Shown in pieces: positions 41,312-52,235 of a DNA stretch of 64,000 bases (positions are counted from its first letter, which is position 1; the number at the start of each line of letters is the position of its first letter). The position numbers and the translations under genes are program-made. The stretch is taken from contig OU862916.1 in NCBI GenBank assembly GCA_917880885.1, positions 47,404,831-47,468,830 of the forward strand, read 5' to 3'. Origin of the DNA: Limnephilus marmoratus. Its lineage: Eukaryota > Arthropoda > Insecta > Trichoptera > Limnephilidae. Under the pieces are notes generated by a model. It ran no database searches, was not told the DNA's origin, and saw only the letters and a list, made by a program, of their open reading frames with translations.

Positions 41312-41455
41312 AATTCTTGAATGGATTTGAACTATGAATTTTAATTAAATATTATAATCAATCACATGACTCATAAGAATTTGAAAACGTCTTCGAAAAA
41401 TGTTTCACCATGACAGTTTTTATCAGATACCAAAAAGGCCTTTAGTATATAAAAA

Positions 41456-43995
41456 TCCTACTAATATTATAAAGGTGAAAGTTTGTATGGATGTATGTTT
41501 GTTACGCTTTCACGCAAAAACTACTGAATAGATTTAAAAAATTCTTTCACTAATAGAAAGCTACATTATTTGCGAGATCTATAGGCTATACATATTGGTA
41601 AGCTCTGGCGTTATGAATAATCTCTGGCGTTATGAAATTATTTATCTTACGTTTTCTGTCGCTAACAAAATCGATTTATTGCAAACGCCAATTGTCGCCT
41701 TGAAAACGATGTTTTTTTTAAATAAGGTTTACTATGGACATCCCTTTGATGTGAAAATTTACTGAATGGGTTTTAATGAAACTTTACAATAATATAAACA
41801 TATACAGCCTTACTAAAAAACCCAGTGAAAATTTTATTCAATTGACAAACGACCGCGGATGTGAAAACCTTACTAATTAAAAAATTGTTCATGGAAAAAA
41901 ATACACTTGGTTTACACGGCCTGAGGGGGTAGTTTATCTCTGTTTTATCAATGATCTTTGAACGAAATTTGAAATTTTTGCAAAGTATTTTGAATGTTCT
42001 ATATATTTCTTATTTTTGAAGGTGTCGTAAAAACAAATACCATTTATGAAAACTATATTTGAAATACAGTTTAGTTTTCAAAAACTGACATATTTTAAGA
42101 TTCAAACTCGGAAATAAATGGAAAAAAATTTCTTACCAAATTTTTTTTGACTAAAATGTAGAGAAATTAAAAAAAAATAAAATTTCAAAAACACAGTCCT
42201 TTTATGTAATAAATTTGGAAGGAAACTATCACCTCACTTTTTCCTCGTGCATACAATAAAAAATTTCAAAGTTTTTTTTATTGCTAAAAAACTAACCTAA
42301 AAATTATACCGTCTTTTACATCAGATTTCTTGCATCTCTAAAGAAGTTAATTACTTTGATGCATTTACGCACACATGTATTAAATAATATTATTTAAAAA
42401 AAAACATCACTGTCATAAAATTATCATAAAATAAAACCTTAAAATGTAAATTTGAATTCTCATGTATCATATAAAATAGTTTTTGACACTTCAATTTTCA
42501 AAGTACGATTATTGTTTTATAACTTGACTAAAACTTATGAAAAACCACAAAAAACACGGTAAATATATCAATGATATAAATATAAGAGTAAATTATTCAT
42601 ATTAATAGAAATTAACCATCACATAAATAATATTGGACACACAAAAATCATTTCTCGCACACAGAAATCATTTCCAGCGTCTTTTTAGAGCGCGAACACG
42701 AATGCGCAGGCGCCGCGCCGCCGCGCCACCTAGCGGTTATGAAGGAAAACAAACAATTTAGTACTTAAATATGCGTTGTTGCCGAATTTACAATACGTTT
42801 TAAGACCAAATCTTATTAGTAATGTTAATAGGCTATAGCTCAGAGCTCTGGCATTACGAAATTTGTAGAAAAAATTGCAATAGGTGGCACGATTAGTAAG
42901 ATACTCGTATCTATAACTCTTTAATCGATTCAAATTATTAGGGAAGTAGGTACTTCAAATAAATTCTCAAATTCAAATATTTTCTAAAATAGAATTTTTA
43001 TTTAAGAACCTTTATTTTGCAAAATGTCATCCTCAAATTTTGACATCACACAACAATTATTGTTTTAATTGGATAGACAGGTGCCGCATTTTTTAAGTAT
43101 AAAACTGCCGTACTGGATTTTTTGGTAGAATATAAATAGAAGAATGATAATTCGTACTTAATAACAATCTCTAAAAATGAATCACCGAAACCTAATCAAA
43201 TAAACCCGAACGACTGAACCAAATTGGATAATTCTTTTTTTGTTCGTTTTTTCGTATAAAACTACCGTTGAGTTCTGGCATTATGAAATTTGTATAAGAA
43301 ATTATAATAGGTGGCATGCGAGCAGCTTGAAAACTGAATGTATCGGAAATGAATGTGTGGAATGCGAGAGGTGAGTGGGGGGAAGGGGGGAGGGGGGGGT
43401 GTTGGGAGGGTGTTGGAGGAGGGGGGAAGCGGGGGGGAGGACGGTGGGCGGGGGGTTAGGGGAGGGAGATTGGGGAGGGAAGGAAGGGGAAAGGGGAAGA
43501 ATGGAGGAGGGTGTGGGGAGGGGTAGGGGGTGGGGGGAAGGAGGTTGATGGGGGGAAGTGGTGTGGGGAAAGGGAATGTGGAGGGGTAGGGGGTGAGGGG
43601 AATGGTGGGTGGAGGGAGAGGAGGAGGGAGTTGATGGGGGGAGTGGAGTGGAGAGAGGGAAGGTGGAGGAGGCGGAGTGGGGTGGAAGAGGGGGGAGGGA
43701 AGGAAGGGAAGGGGGAGGTGTGGAGGAAGGTGGTGGGATGTGGAGTGGGGAGGGTGTGGGGTGGGGGGTTGATGGATGAGTGGTGTGGGGAGAGGGAAGG
43801 TGGAGGGGGGAGGAGGGGGGAAGGGATGGGTGGAGGGGTAGGGGGAAGGGGGTTTATGGGGAAGTGGAGTGAGGGGAGGGGTGAGTGGAGGGGGAGGGGG
43901 ATTGATGGGGGAGTGGAGTGGAGAGAGGGAAGGTGGAGGAGGCTGAGTGGAAAGCCCCTAATACCATGCGAGCGAAGCCGCGGGAAAAAGCTAGT
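41456..43995 (+). mobile_element. Helitron-like non-autonomous element
   Basis: The 5' end TCCTACTAATATTATAAAGG, followed by GAAAGTTTGTATGGATGT and CTTTCACGCAAAAACTACTG, is the familiar start of insect Helitron/Helentron-type elements. The 3' end GCGAGCGAAGCCGCGGGAAA then AAGCTAGT is the matching terminus. No Rep/helicase gene is present. The interior is AT-rich with CTGGCATTATGAAATTTGTA repeats (near 41635, 42848 and 43270) and a purine-rich array near the 3' end. Confidence 0.75.
43375..43955 (+). repeat. G/A-rich minisatellite in the Helitron-like element
   Basis: About 580 bp are almost only G and A on the plus strand with occasional T. Related phrases such as GGTGGAGGAGGC, GGGGAGTGGAGTGGAGAGAG and TTGATGGGGG recur. 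The open frame across it (43511-43999) is a by-product of composition, not a gene. Confidence 0.85.
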
Positions 43996-44716
43996 ATAAT
44001 ATAAAAGAATATTGGAAATACGTATTTTAAAAATTTAAGTAAGCATGTTATAAGTAGGTACATATTTGTAGAATCGGCATAAAGAATGACTGAAAAATTA
44101 TTTACTTGTAATGAAGTTCTGTCTATGTGAACAAAATATTTTGTCAGGGAGATTCAATGAAGTCGCTGACTTAATGTAGTTACTTTTTAACCTAGAGTAT
44201 GGAGTAGGGAATTAATTACTTTTTAACCTAGAGTACGGAGTGTTGAAGAATCGTGCTCACGCATATTATGGAGCACTGCGATTGCAGTGTCGACCTTGTA
44301 TATTAATTTTGCCTCTGTATATTCCCTCTTTTGGGTAGTTAAAGACAAAAATAAATAAAAAAAAAGTCAATTCATCAAGTATGGTATTGTATTTTAATTT
44401 ATTTAGGTTCCTTACCGGCCGCTATGGGTGAATAATCATAAAAAATAAGAACAGTACGTGAAATGAGAAGTTAATCACTTAAATAATTTTAAGAGTAGTC
44501 TTTGAAAGTAACACCAGTAGAAATCCTCACACGCTTGATAATTTATTAATCCAGTAATCAATAAATTTGTGGTTCAAAATCACATTTAACCAATGAATTA
44601 ACTTTTTCATCATCAAGTTAATAATGCCCTCAAATTATTATTTTTTAATTGATAAACTAATTTTTAAGGCAAGATTTTTATGCATAGCACAAAGGATAAC
44701 AATTATTATAAGCAAT
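43996..44716. other. AT-rich spacer with a short direct duplication
   Basis: The block TTACTTTTTAACCTAGAGTA occurs twice (about 44180 and 44217). Nothing else is recognised. Confidence 0.5.
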
Positions 44717-45065
44717 AATTATTAGTCTGAAACACTCATTTACATTGAAAAAATCTCCCGAGAAAAGCTACATGCCGCCGACGGGACTCGAACCCGCGTC
44801 CTTCTGATATCCGGTCAGCTGCTCTTTAACCACTGAGCTACGTTGGCTTATCTCCTACCAATATACTATGTAATAAGCAGTAATTGTTGAATGAAACAAT
44901 AGTATTTATTGAATTATTTGGCGGGTAGGAGATAAGCCGAGGTAGCTCAGTGGTTAAAGAGCAGCTGACCGGATATCAGAATGACGTGGGTTCGAGTCCC
45001 GTCGGCGGCATGTATCTTTTCTCGGGAGATTTTTTCAATGTAAATGGGTGTTTCAGGCTAATAAT
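44717..45065. mobile_element. Palindromic element with two inverted full tRNA-like copies (2)
   Basis: Left and right arms of about 140 bp are complementary, from TTATTAGTCTGAAACAC at the outer ends to GATAAGCC near the centre. Each arm holds a whole tRNA-like sequence. On the plus strand, 44936-45010 has A box TAGCTCAGTGG, an anticodon arm CTGACCGGATATCAG and B box GGTTCGAGTCCC. The loop would give GGA but lacks U33, so a functional tRNA-Ser is doubtful. The spacer is about 60 bp. Confidence 0.85.
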
Positions 45066-45447
45066 AATAGGCGCAGGTATTGCCTTGCAGACCATCTCAC
45101 CTAACGGCCTGTCCAACATAAAAAAAGTTGCAGACAAATTAACAACAAAAGGCATAAAAATTGTTGCTCCTCAAGGTAGGTTACCCAAGATAGTAATCTA
45201 CGATGTACCCAAGGGCAGAACCAGAGTCCGACACACCCCTTTTCAGTGAGATATTCGATAACAACATATTAGGTAAGTGTAATCTCACGAAAGAAGACCA
45301 CCTCCGTATGATGAGAAGAGTATCTTTGTTTGGCAAAAGAGATACTGGCACTATGAATATGGTTATTACCTGCCATCCGGAGGCCAGAAAGATTCTCATC
45401 GACAGCGGCCTGTTTTCTTGGCTGGAATGCGTGCAGAGTTCGCGTAT
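45066..45447 (+). pseudogene. ORF1 N-terminal part of the R1/LOA-like LINE
   Basis: The plus strand reads GLSNIKKVADKLTTKGIKIV and VIYDVPKG in one frame, then SEIFDNNILGKCNLTKED and VITCHPEARKILIDSGL in another, matching Gag-like ORF1 of R1/LOA-type LINEs just before the zinc knuckles. One or two frameshifts are present. It ends at the inserted LINE. Confidence 0.75.
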
Positions 45448-45891
45448 CTATTGTCAAACAACTTGGTACCGTAATTTCCCGCCCGATTGCTGAATCTGAA
45501 ATACTCAACCTTCATCGGGTCCCTAAGGTCAAGCCTGAATCCAACCGACCCAAGTCAATAATAGTAAAGCTCCCAAGCGTGAGAATAAAGAATGAAGTCC
45601 TGGCTGCAGTTGCCAATTATAACAAAAAAAAAACAAAACTAATAAACTAAACTCGGCACACCTTGGCATCGACGGCGCGAAGTCACCAATTTACGTCAGC
45701 GAACATCTCTCCCCCGCTAATAAAGTCCTGCACGCAGCTATAACAAAAAAAAAAAAAAATTTATGAAAGCCAAAGAAACTAATCATAAATATGTATGGAT
45801 ACGTAATGGTCGCATCCTAGTACGTAAAGATGATAGCTCTGCGCGCGTGGTGTGGATCCGTGATCATAACTCCCTGGTTTCTCTCACCTGA
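45448..45891 (+). pseudogene. FP-like ORF1 C-terminal part
   Basis: VKQLGTVISRPIAESEILNL, then the LHRVPK and NRPKSIIVKL segments, followed after shifts by HLGIDGAKSPIYVSEHLSPA and KYVWIRNGRILVRKDDSSA, match the conserved C-terminal region of proteins annotated as baculovirus FP-like in insects. That region is common in LINE ORF1 proteins and, by itself, says nothing about a virus. At least two frameshifts at A runs (near 45632 and 45747) are present. Confidence 0.75.
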
Positions 45892-45960
45892 TTTTCTTTC
45901 GCAAGTTAGTTGATTTTCTAAACTCACTTCTCTGCTATATTTTTTACCCTTATATATATA

Positions 45961-48772
45961 ATGTTTAATGTTTATTATCAAAATTTAACCGGACTGCGTT
46001 CCAAAACCAATATATTCTACTTAAATATTACTAATAATGATTATGATATCATTATGATAACTGAATCATGGCTCGTGGAAAGCATTGCCACTGAGGAATT
46101 ATTTGATAACCGTTATGTAGTATTTAGACGAGATCGTATAGATAATAAAAGAGGAGGGGGTGTGATTATTGCGTTTAAGAAACACCTGACAGTTGTAGAG
46201 CGGAAGGATTGGCAATCGACTGCTGAGGACCTGTGGGTGACTCTTATATCTAAAAATTCTAAAAGGATCAATTTGTGTTGTGTTTATATTCCACCTGGAG
46301 TCAATCACACACGTAACATTTATGAGTTTATGGACACACTATGTGATCTTCGGGCTCTTCATCACGATGATAATTTTCTTATAGCGGGAGATTTCAATCT
46401 ACCTCAAATAGACTGGTCTATTAGTAATGAAAATATCATGAAAATCGTAAATACTCACCATTCAGAAATAATTTCCAAAATCTCTGACACTCTTTGTTTT
46501 ACTGATCTTTCACAATATTGTACTTTTCCGAACAACAGGCACAATTTTTTAGATCTTGTTTTTAGTTCTTTTCCTGTCATTGTAGCACACACCTCTCAAC
46601 ATCTTATACCTGAATGTAAACATCACAAATCAATCACTATTAATATGAATTTAGAGTTAGACATTCCCATGGTAAATAACAATAGAACCATAAATCTCTT
46701 TAAAAAAGCTAATTACGAAATTATAAACAATATCCTCAGCAATGTTGATTGGGATGTAGAATTTTTAAACTTATCTACCAATAAAGCTATTAACCGTTTT
46801 TATGATATTTTACAAGAAATTATTCAAATTAACGTTCCATCTAAAAAAGTTCAGGTCAAAAACTCATATCCTTACTGGTATAGCCCGGCTTTAATAAAAT
46901 TGACTAAGGAAAAATACAAGGTGTTTAAAAAGTGGAAAAAATGGTCTAATCCTTTGGATTATCAAGAATTCTGTGTTCTGCGAAAGAGACAAAAAAAAAT
47001 GTCTAATGAATGTCATAGACAATTTATAACAAATGCTGAACTCAAAATATCTCATGACCCAAAGAATTTCTGGTCCTATGTGAAAAGTAAAAGAAATAGT
47101 TCAGGGTTACCCAATACTATAAAACTAGAGAATATAACTGCTAATAATCCTTTAGCTATATGTAACATGTTTTCAAAACACTTCGCCTCTACCTATAATG
47201 TAACTCCCAAGACATTAACTAATATTCCCCAAGAAAACAATGGTATAAATATTTGTTCTATTTCAGTTTCCAAGGAAAAAATAATAAATGACATCTCTTG
47301 GTCGTTGGGCGAAGGTTTTGATAAAATGCCATCTCATTTTATAAAAATGTGCGTCGAAGAAATATCGAAACCTCTAGTATTACTTTTTCAATTATCTTTG
47401 AAAGAAGGCTTTTTTCCAGATCAATGGAAATGTGCGCTCATTACGCCAGTATTCAAATCTGGGTCTAAGAACGACGCTCAGAACTATCGTCCAATATCAA
47501 AATTATCTATCTTTAGTAAGATTTTTGAAAAAATTGTTCATGAACAACTGCATGACTGTGTTCAGTCTGTAATAACTGAGAACCAACATGGCTTTATGAA
47601 AAAAAGATCAACTGTATCCAAACTTGCTGTATTTACTGAATTTATTTCTAAATCAATGGATAAACGAATCCAAGTGGACGCAGTGTATACAGATTTCTCC
47701 AAGGCATTTGACAGAATCGACCATAGTCTACTCTTGTCAAAACTGTTAGCTTTAGGAATACATGGTGATTTGTACCGATGGCTAGTCTCCTATCTTGACA
47801 AACGTTCCCAGATAATAGTAGTGAATGGTTTTAATTCTGAAATTGTCAATGTACCTTCAGGTTTCCCACAAGGGTCTCATCTGGGACCATTGCTTTTCAC
47901 TATATTTATCAATGACATTGTAAAATGCTTTAAGCATTCTAAAGTTTTGCTCTTTGCTGATGACATGAAAATATTTATTTCTATCAACTCTATTTCTGAC
48001 TGCTATAAACTTCAAGAAGATCCTAATAGACTTAATAATTATTGTACTGTCAACTATCTCCACTTTAATACCGACAAATGTTACGTTATTACCTTTACAA
48101 AAAAACCAAAAAACAATCGAACATGATTATCATATTACAAACAGTCAAGCACTTAAAAAACTCAATCAAATTCGAGACCTCGGTGTTCTTATTGACAATA
48201 AACTTTCGTTTAAGGCACATGTGGATATTATTGTTAAGAAATCCATGAGCATGTTAGGATTTTTATTCCGTATTGGAAAAGAGTTCACCAATATCCATAC
48301 CCTCAAAATATTGTATTACTCCTATGTTCGTAGTCATCTTGAATATGCTTCTCCTGTATGGAATCCGCTGTATAATATTCACACAAAGCGCATAGAAGCT
48401 GTCCAAAGAAAATTTGTACCCCATTTGAACTTTAAGAGACATGTGCGTTATTATGACATGGACAGCTCTATAAAACAGTATGGACTTAAAACTCTAAAAA
48501 GTAGGAGAGACATCACGGATATAACTTACTTATACAAAGTCTTGAGTGGTCATATTGACTGTCCAGCTCTTTTGTCATCAATTAATATTAGAATCCCGAG
48601 TAAGAAAACTAGAGACAAGTCATTGTTTCATATCGAAAGTGCTTCAACCAGTCTCAGGCAAAATTCTTTCTTATTAAGAACTTGCAATCTTTATAACAAA
48701 AAATGTATCGATGCTGATATTTTTTCGTGTAATTTAAGCACTTTTAGACAAATACTTAATGGAGCCTTATAA
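45961..48772 (+). pseudogene. ORF2 endonuclease and reverse transcriptase with one frameshift
   Basis: The ATG at 45961 opens 721 codons. APE domain: YYQNLTGLRSKTN, MITESWL (catalytic Glu), KRGGGVIIAF, IAGDFNLPQIDW, HHKSITINM. RT: PVFKSGSKNDAQNYRPIS, YTDFSKAFDRIDHSLL, GFPQGSHLGPLLF and LLFADDMKIF (FADD). The frame ends at 48126 just after KPKNNRT, and the thumb and C-terminal part continue in the next frame to 48772 (RDLGVLIDNKLSF, EYASPVWNPLYN). A single-base indel near 48115 accounts for this, so the copy is young or is miscalled. Confidence 0.9.
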
Positions 48773-49486
48773 TTATCCATCAATTAACAAATAACTTAAT
48801 TCATTGTAACAAAACTGATAAATTTCTTATGTGTTTTTTTGTATTGAAATTTTAAAAATAATGTATACAAGTAAGTGTATATTGTTTTTCCACTTTACGC
48901 TTTTAAACACGTCTGATGTTTTTCAGTTTTATTTTGTTATTATCTTATTTAAAAATACTTATTTAATCACACATAAAACTGGCACACTTTATTTTACTAA
49001 TTTACTTTTATTTTACTTTCATTTCACTTTTATTTTGCTTTTCCTTGTTTTTTTTTATATATGTTTACATATAACGTTTTCGATATCACATCTGGTGTTT
49101 TTCAATTTTCATAATTATTATAGATAATATAGAAAAACATAGAAAGCGTAGAGGGGTTGAAGGAATGACTGAATATATAAATATATATATTTAGTTATTT
49201 TTTCAACTTTTCTCTGTTTTTTTTTTTTTAATCTTATCTTATCTTTATTTATTAGACAGTTTAGCTAGGCTATCCCTAGACAGCTTATCTAGCTCCTTAC
49301 TATATAATATTAAGTAAAAAAAAAAAAAAACTTAATAACTATAGATTTTTTCATTATTATTGGTGCATGATGTGAACATTAGTTATTGGGTTTATAACTT
49401 AATTATTGTAATTTGTGGTTTTCTAATGCATGTAATGTTATAAACCTGTAAATGTTCCCAATAAAGAAAATAAAAAAAATACCTCG
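48773..49486 (+). other. 3' UTR of the CR1/Jockey-like LINE
   Basis: A 714-bp AT-rich tail contains TTTTATTTTAC-type repeats (48980-49040), an A run at 49316-49330 and AATAAA at 49462. It ends in an A-rich stretch where the R1/LOA-like ORF1 resumes. Confidence 0.7.
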
Positions 49487-49727
49487 GGCTACGCGATGTT
49501 TTAAGTGCCATCAATATGGCCATGTCTCTAAGGCCTGTACCCAGGAAGTCATAACCTGTCGACACTGCGCCGCAGCCGGCCACGATTACCAAGATTGCCC
49601 CAAGAAAATACAAGCTGCTGTCTGTGCTACGTGCACCAGATTCGAGAAACCGGCTGACCACTCCACGGGTGACAGATCGCGCCCAGCCCAGAAAGCAGCC
49701 GTAGAGAATCAGGTCCGAATGACCGAT
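49487..49727 (+). pseudogene. ORF1 zinc-knuckle part of the R1/LOA-like LINE
   Basis: PRATRCFKCHQYGHVSKACT, then CRHCAAAGHDYQDC and CATCTRFEKPADHST form the three CCHC/CCHH knuckles that end R1/LOA-type ORF1. The segment is intact here but detached from its N-terminal part by the inserted LINE. ORF2 begins directly after it, its ATG (49729) overlapping the last codons of this frame. Confidence 0.85.
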
Positions 49728-49728
49728 C

Positions 49729-51405
49729 ATGGATATTAATAAATTTCTCTCCACAGGGCAGATCAACCTGAAGAGGTCACGGGCGGCCACAATCGAGGCG
49801 CTGCGGGTCATTTCTGACCTAAAAATCGACATCTTGCTAATTCAGGAGCAATACACTAGGCTAGGTAAGACACCAGTTAACTTTCCGGGTGTGGTACTCG
49901 AAATCGGCACCTCGCCGGGGGCGGGTGTTCTGGTCAATACTTTATTGATCAGCCCCTTCCTTCTAGTGGGATTGTCGAATGAATACCAAACCTGCGTATC
50001 AATTAAATTTGGGACAACTGAGATCTTTTTGATCTCAGTTTACTTTAAATATTGTAATCCAGTAGGGCCACATATCTTGAGTCTGACGCGCGTCCTAAAC
50101 GCGCTTAAAGGACGTAACATAGTTATCGGAGGAGACATTAACGTTCGCTCACCACTGCGGTTCGATTCCTGTAATTATAGGACGGAGCGCTCAGACGCCG
50201 TCGAAGACCTCATTGCGGCGCAAGGTCTATCAATAATAAATGAACAAAGTATCTATACCACTTTCTCGAACACTTCTGGTGAGAGCAACATTGATTTAAC
50301 TCTTTGCTCTGGATCTGTTGCGACCAAGATATCAAAGTAGACAGTTCATGAAAGCGCAATTTCCTCTGATCACAGGCTAATAACTTTTACGGTTGGTGTC
50401 AAAAAGACGGAAGCTCCAAGATCCTCCTGGAACTTCAAAACCTCCAGGGCGAATTGGGATAACTTTGGGGATGCTCTACGTGATACTTTAAGGGGACTTC
50501 ACGACGTAGCAGCTAGAGATCCAGATAATTTTGGGATTTTTTTTAATGCAGCCGTGGTATCAGTTGCCGAGCTGTCTTTAGGAAGATCAAACCCAAAGAC
50601 GGTTATCAGGAAACCGTGGTGGTCGAGTGAGCTGACTTCGCTGAAAGGGACCTACAAGAGAGCCTATCGAGCCCTGTGCGTGTCCAGACGTGGCGAGTGT
50701 ACGCGGGAGGAGACATACGCCCTTCAGTCACGACTCAGTGGGTCCCGTAGAGCCTTCAAACAGGCCGTCCTCTCAGCGAAACGAGTTGCATGGCATAATT
50801 GGGTACAAGAAGTGGGCAACGCCAACCCGTGGGATATCCACAACACCATTGATAAAACGGGAAAAGGCTCTGACCGGTATTTGACTAGTGTAATAACCGA
50901 AAAGGACGGAATGAACGTTGAAAGTGTGGACGTGGCATCCACTCTCAATACACTTCTGGGTAAGTTAGTTCCCGTAGATTCAGTAATTGGGGAAAGCGAC
51001 CACCACAAACAGATTAGAAATCTGTCACGGCTCCCACCGAGAAACCTCGCCCAGGAGGTTAGGATGACACCAGTTACTAAAGCGGAAATCGAGCTGATAA
51101 TCAAGGGTTTGGGTCTTAAGAAGGCACCAGGGCATGATAGGCTCAATGGAATAATAGCGAAGCAAGTATGGATCCACGCCAAGGAGGAGCTCTTCCAGGT
51201 GATGAATACATGCATGAGAAGAGGAACTTTCCCTTCTGAATGGAAGAGGGGTGTGCTTAGGATTATACCAAAGGGGAACGATAAACCAAGGTTGGACGTG
51301 AAGGCGTACCGTCCAATCACCCTGCTACCTGTCCTGGGGAAGATCCTGGAGAAACTGATTCGGCAGCGTTTACGCCAAACATTTTTAAGTAGCAACCTGT
51401 TTTAA
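49729..51405 (+). pseudogene. ORF2 of the R1/LOA-like LINE (endonuclease plus RT start)
   Basis: APE domain: DILLIQEQYTR (catalytic Glu), IGGDINVRSPL, ESNIDLTLCSG in 49729-50340, which stops at 50340 just before a SSDHRLI-like segment. The frame resumes in 50554-51405 with RKPWWSSELTSLK, GLKKAPGHDRLNG and KAYRPITLLPVLGKILEKLI of the RT fingers. It ends at 51405, where sequence changes to the BEL-2 LTR, so the catalytic YADD part is absent. One stop and a truncation make it inactive. Confidence 0.85.
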
Positions 51406-51413
51406 CTACGAAC

Positions 51414-51681
51414 CAGAGAAGCCATATTGGTAAACAATTGCAAACGTCAAATGTGTAGTTTTTAATTCTATAAATGTGTGCAGTTTTTATGCTATAAAAA
51501 TGCTAGCATCTGATTATTATTGTTCTTTCCTACGCAAGTTTAAACAGTAAAACAACTGCCAGTGTTTGGCCCGGTGTATTATCACCGTTATTTTATACAT
51601 TTATAACATGTCACAGTGAATAAAAAGTGAAGTTTTTTGTAAACGAAGTTATTTATTAAAAGGACCCTTACAATTTTAACA
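51414..51681 (+). repeat. 5' LTR of BEL-2 (truncated)
   Basis: 268 bp equal in extent to 63410-63677, with a few substitutions (for example AACAATTGC versus AACACTTGC). It ends TTTAACA followed by TGGGCCTTACGATCCGGATT, a primer-site-like sequence. Confidence 0.9.
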
Positions 51682-52235
51682 TGGGCCTTACGATCCGGAT
51701 TGCAATCAGAGGACTGCAATAATATAAAAACAAGAACCAGCTGCTAAAAAACGCATTAATACAGAAGACCAAAAGATACCGGAATTACAAAGATGAACAA
51801 AGGAAGACTGGATTCACATCGGAAATGAGATAAGTTTTTAGTGCCTTCCCACCCGTACCCATATTCTTTTAACATCCATTCAGAACTCATACGTAGTTTT
51901 TTAACAAGATTAATCCCATTTATATCGTATTGTAAAAAATAAAATCACTACCCACGTAAAGATTTTATGCAACTCATGATTCTCAATTAATGATTGAACA
52001 ATAGGTTCTCAAGCTCGCAACAATAACATTTGGCTGTCATCAGTACTTTTGTTTTGCTCTTTCAAAAAATATTCTTAAACCAATCTTTTTATTGTGTTTT
52101 GGCTGTAAAAAGTTTAGTGTGTTGGAATCTTCTCCCCCCTGATCTTCCAGGAGTTACTTCTTGCTGCTCATATTCAGATATTTATATAATTTTTTACTTC
52201 TGTCACTTTTTATATAACCTGTAATTTTTTGAACA

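Larger units (their letters stand above)
45448..49486 (+). mobile_element. CR1/Jockey-like LINE with FP-type ORF1, inserted in the R1/LOA-like LINE
   Basis: The copy is 5'-truncated inside its ORF1, carries a nearly complete ORF2 and ends with AATAAAGAAAATAAAAAAAAT at 49462-49486. It splits the host ORF1 between its LGWNACRVR-like region and PRATRCFKC. No clear target duplication is seen. It is the same family as the fragment at 12130-13090. Confidence 0.8.
45066..51413 (+). mobile_element. R1/LOA-like LINE, split by insertions
   Basis: Gag-like ORF1 starts within 45066-45447, breaks, and resumes at 49487 with its zinc knuckles. ORF2 runs 49729-51405 and stops where BEL-2 begins. The inner interruption (45448-49486) is another LINE. 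The 5' end abuts the palindromic tRNA-like element, and the RT after the fingers is missing. The clade is inferred from ORF1 and ORF2 likeness. Confidence 0.8.

Noticed and set aside
43511..43999. Glycine/arginine-rich ORF of 162 codons
   Set aside because: It lies in a purine-only minisatellite, and composition alone explains the open frame.
44936..45010. Functional tRNA-Ser (GGA) gene
   Set aside because: The anticodon loop lacks U33, the acceptor stem has mismatches, and the unit is one arm of a foldback repeat.
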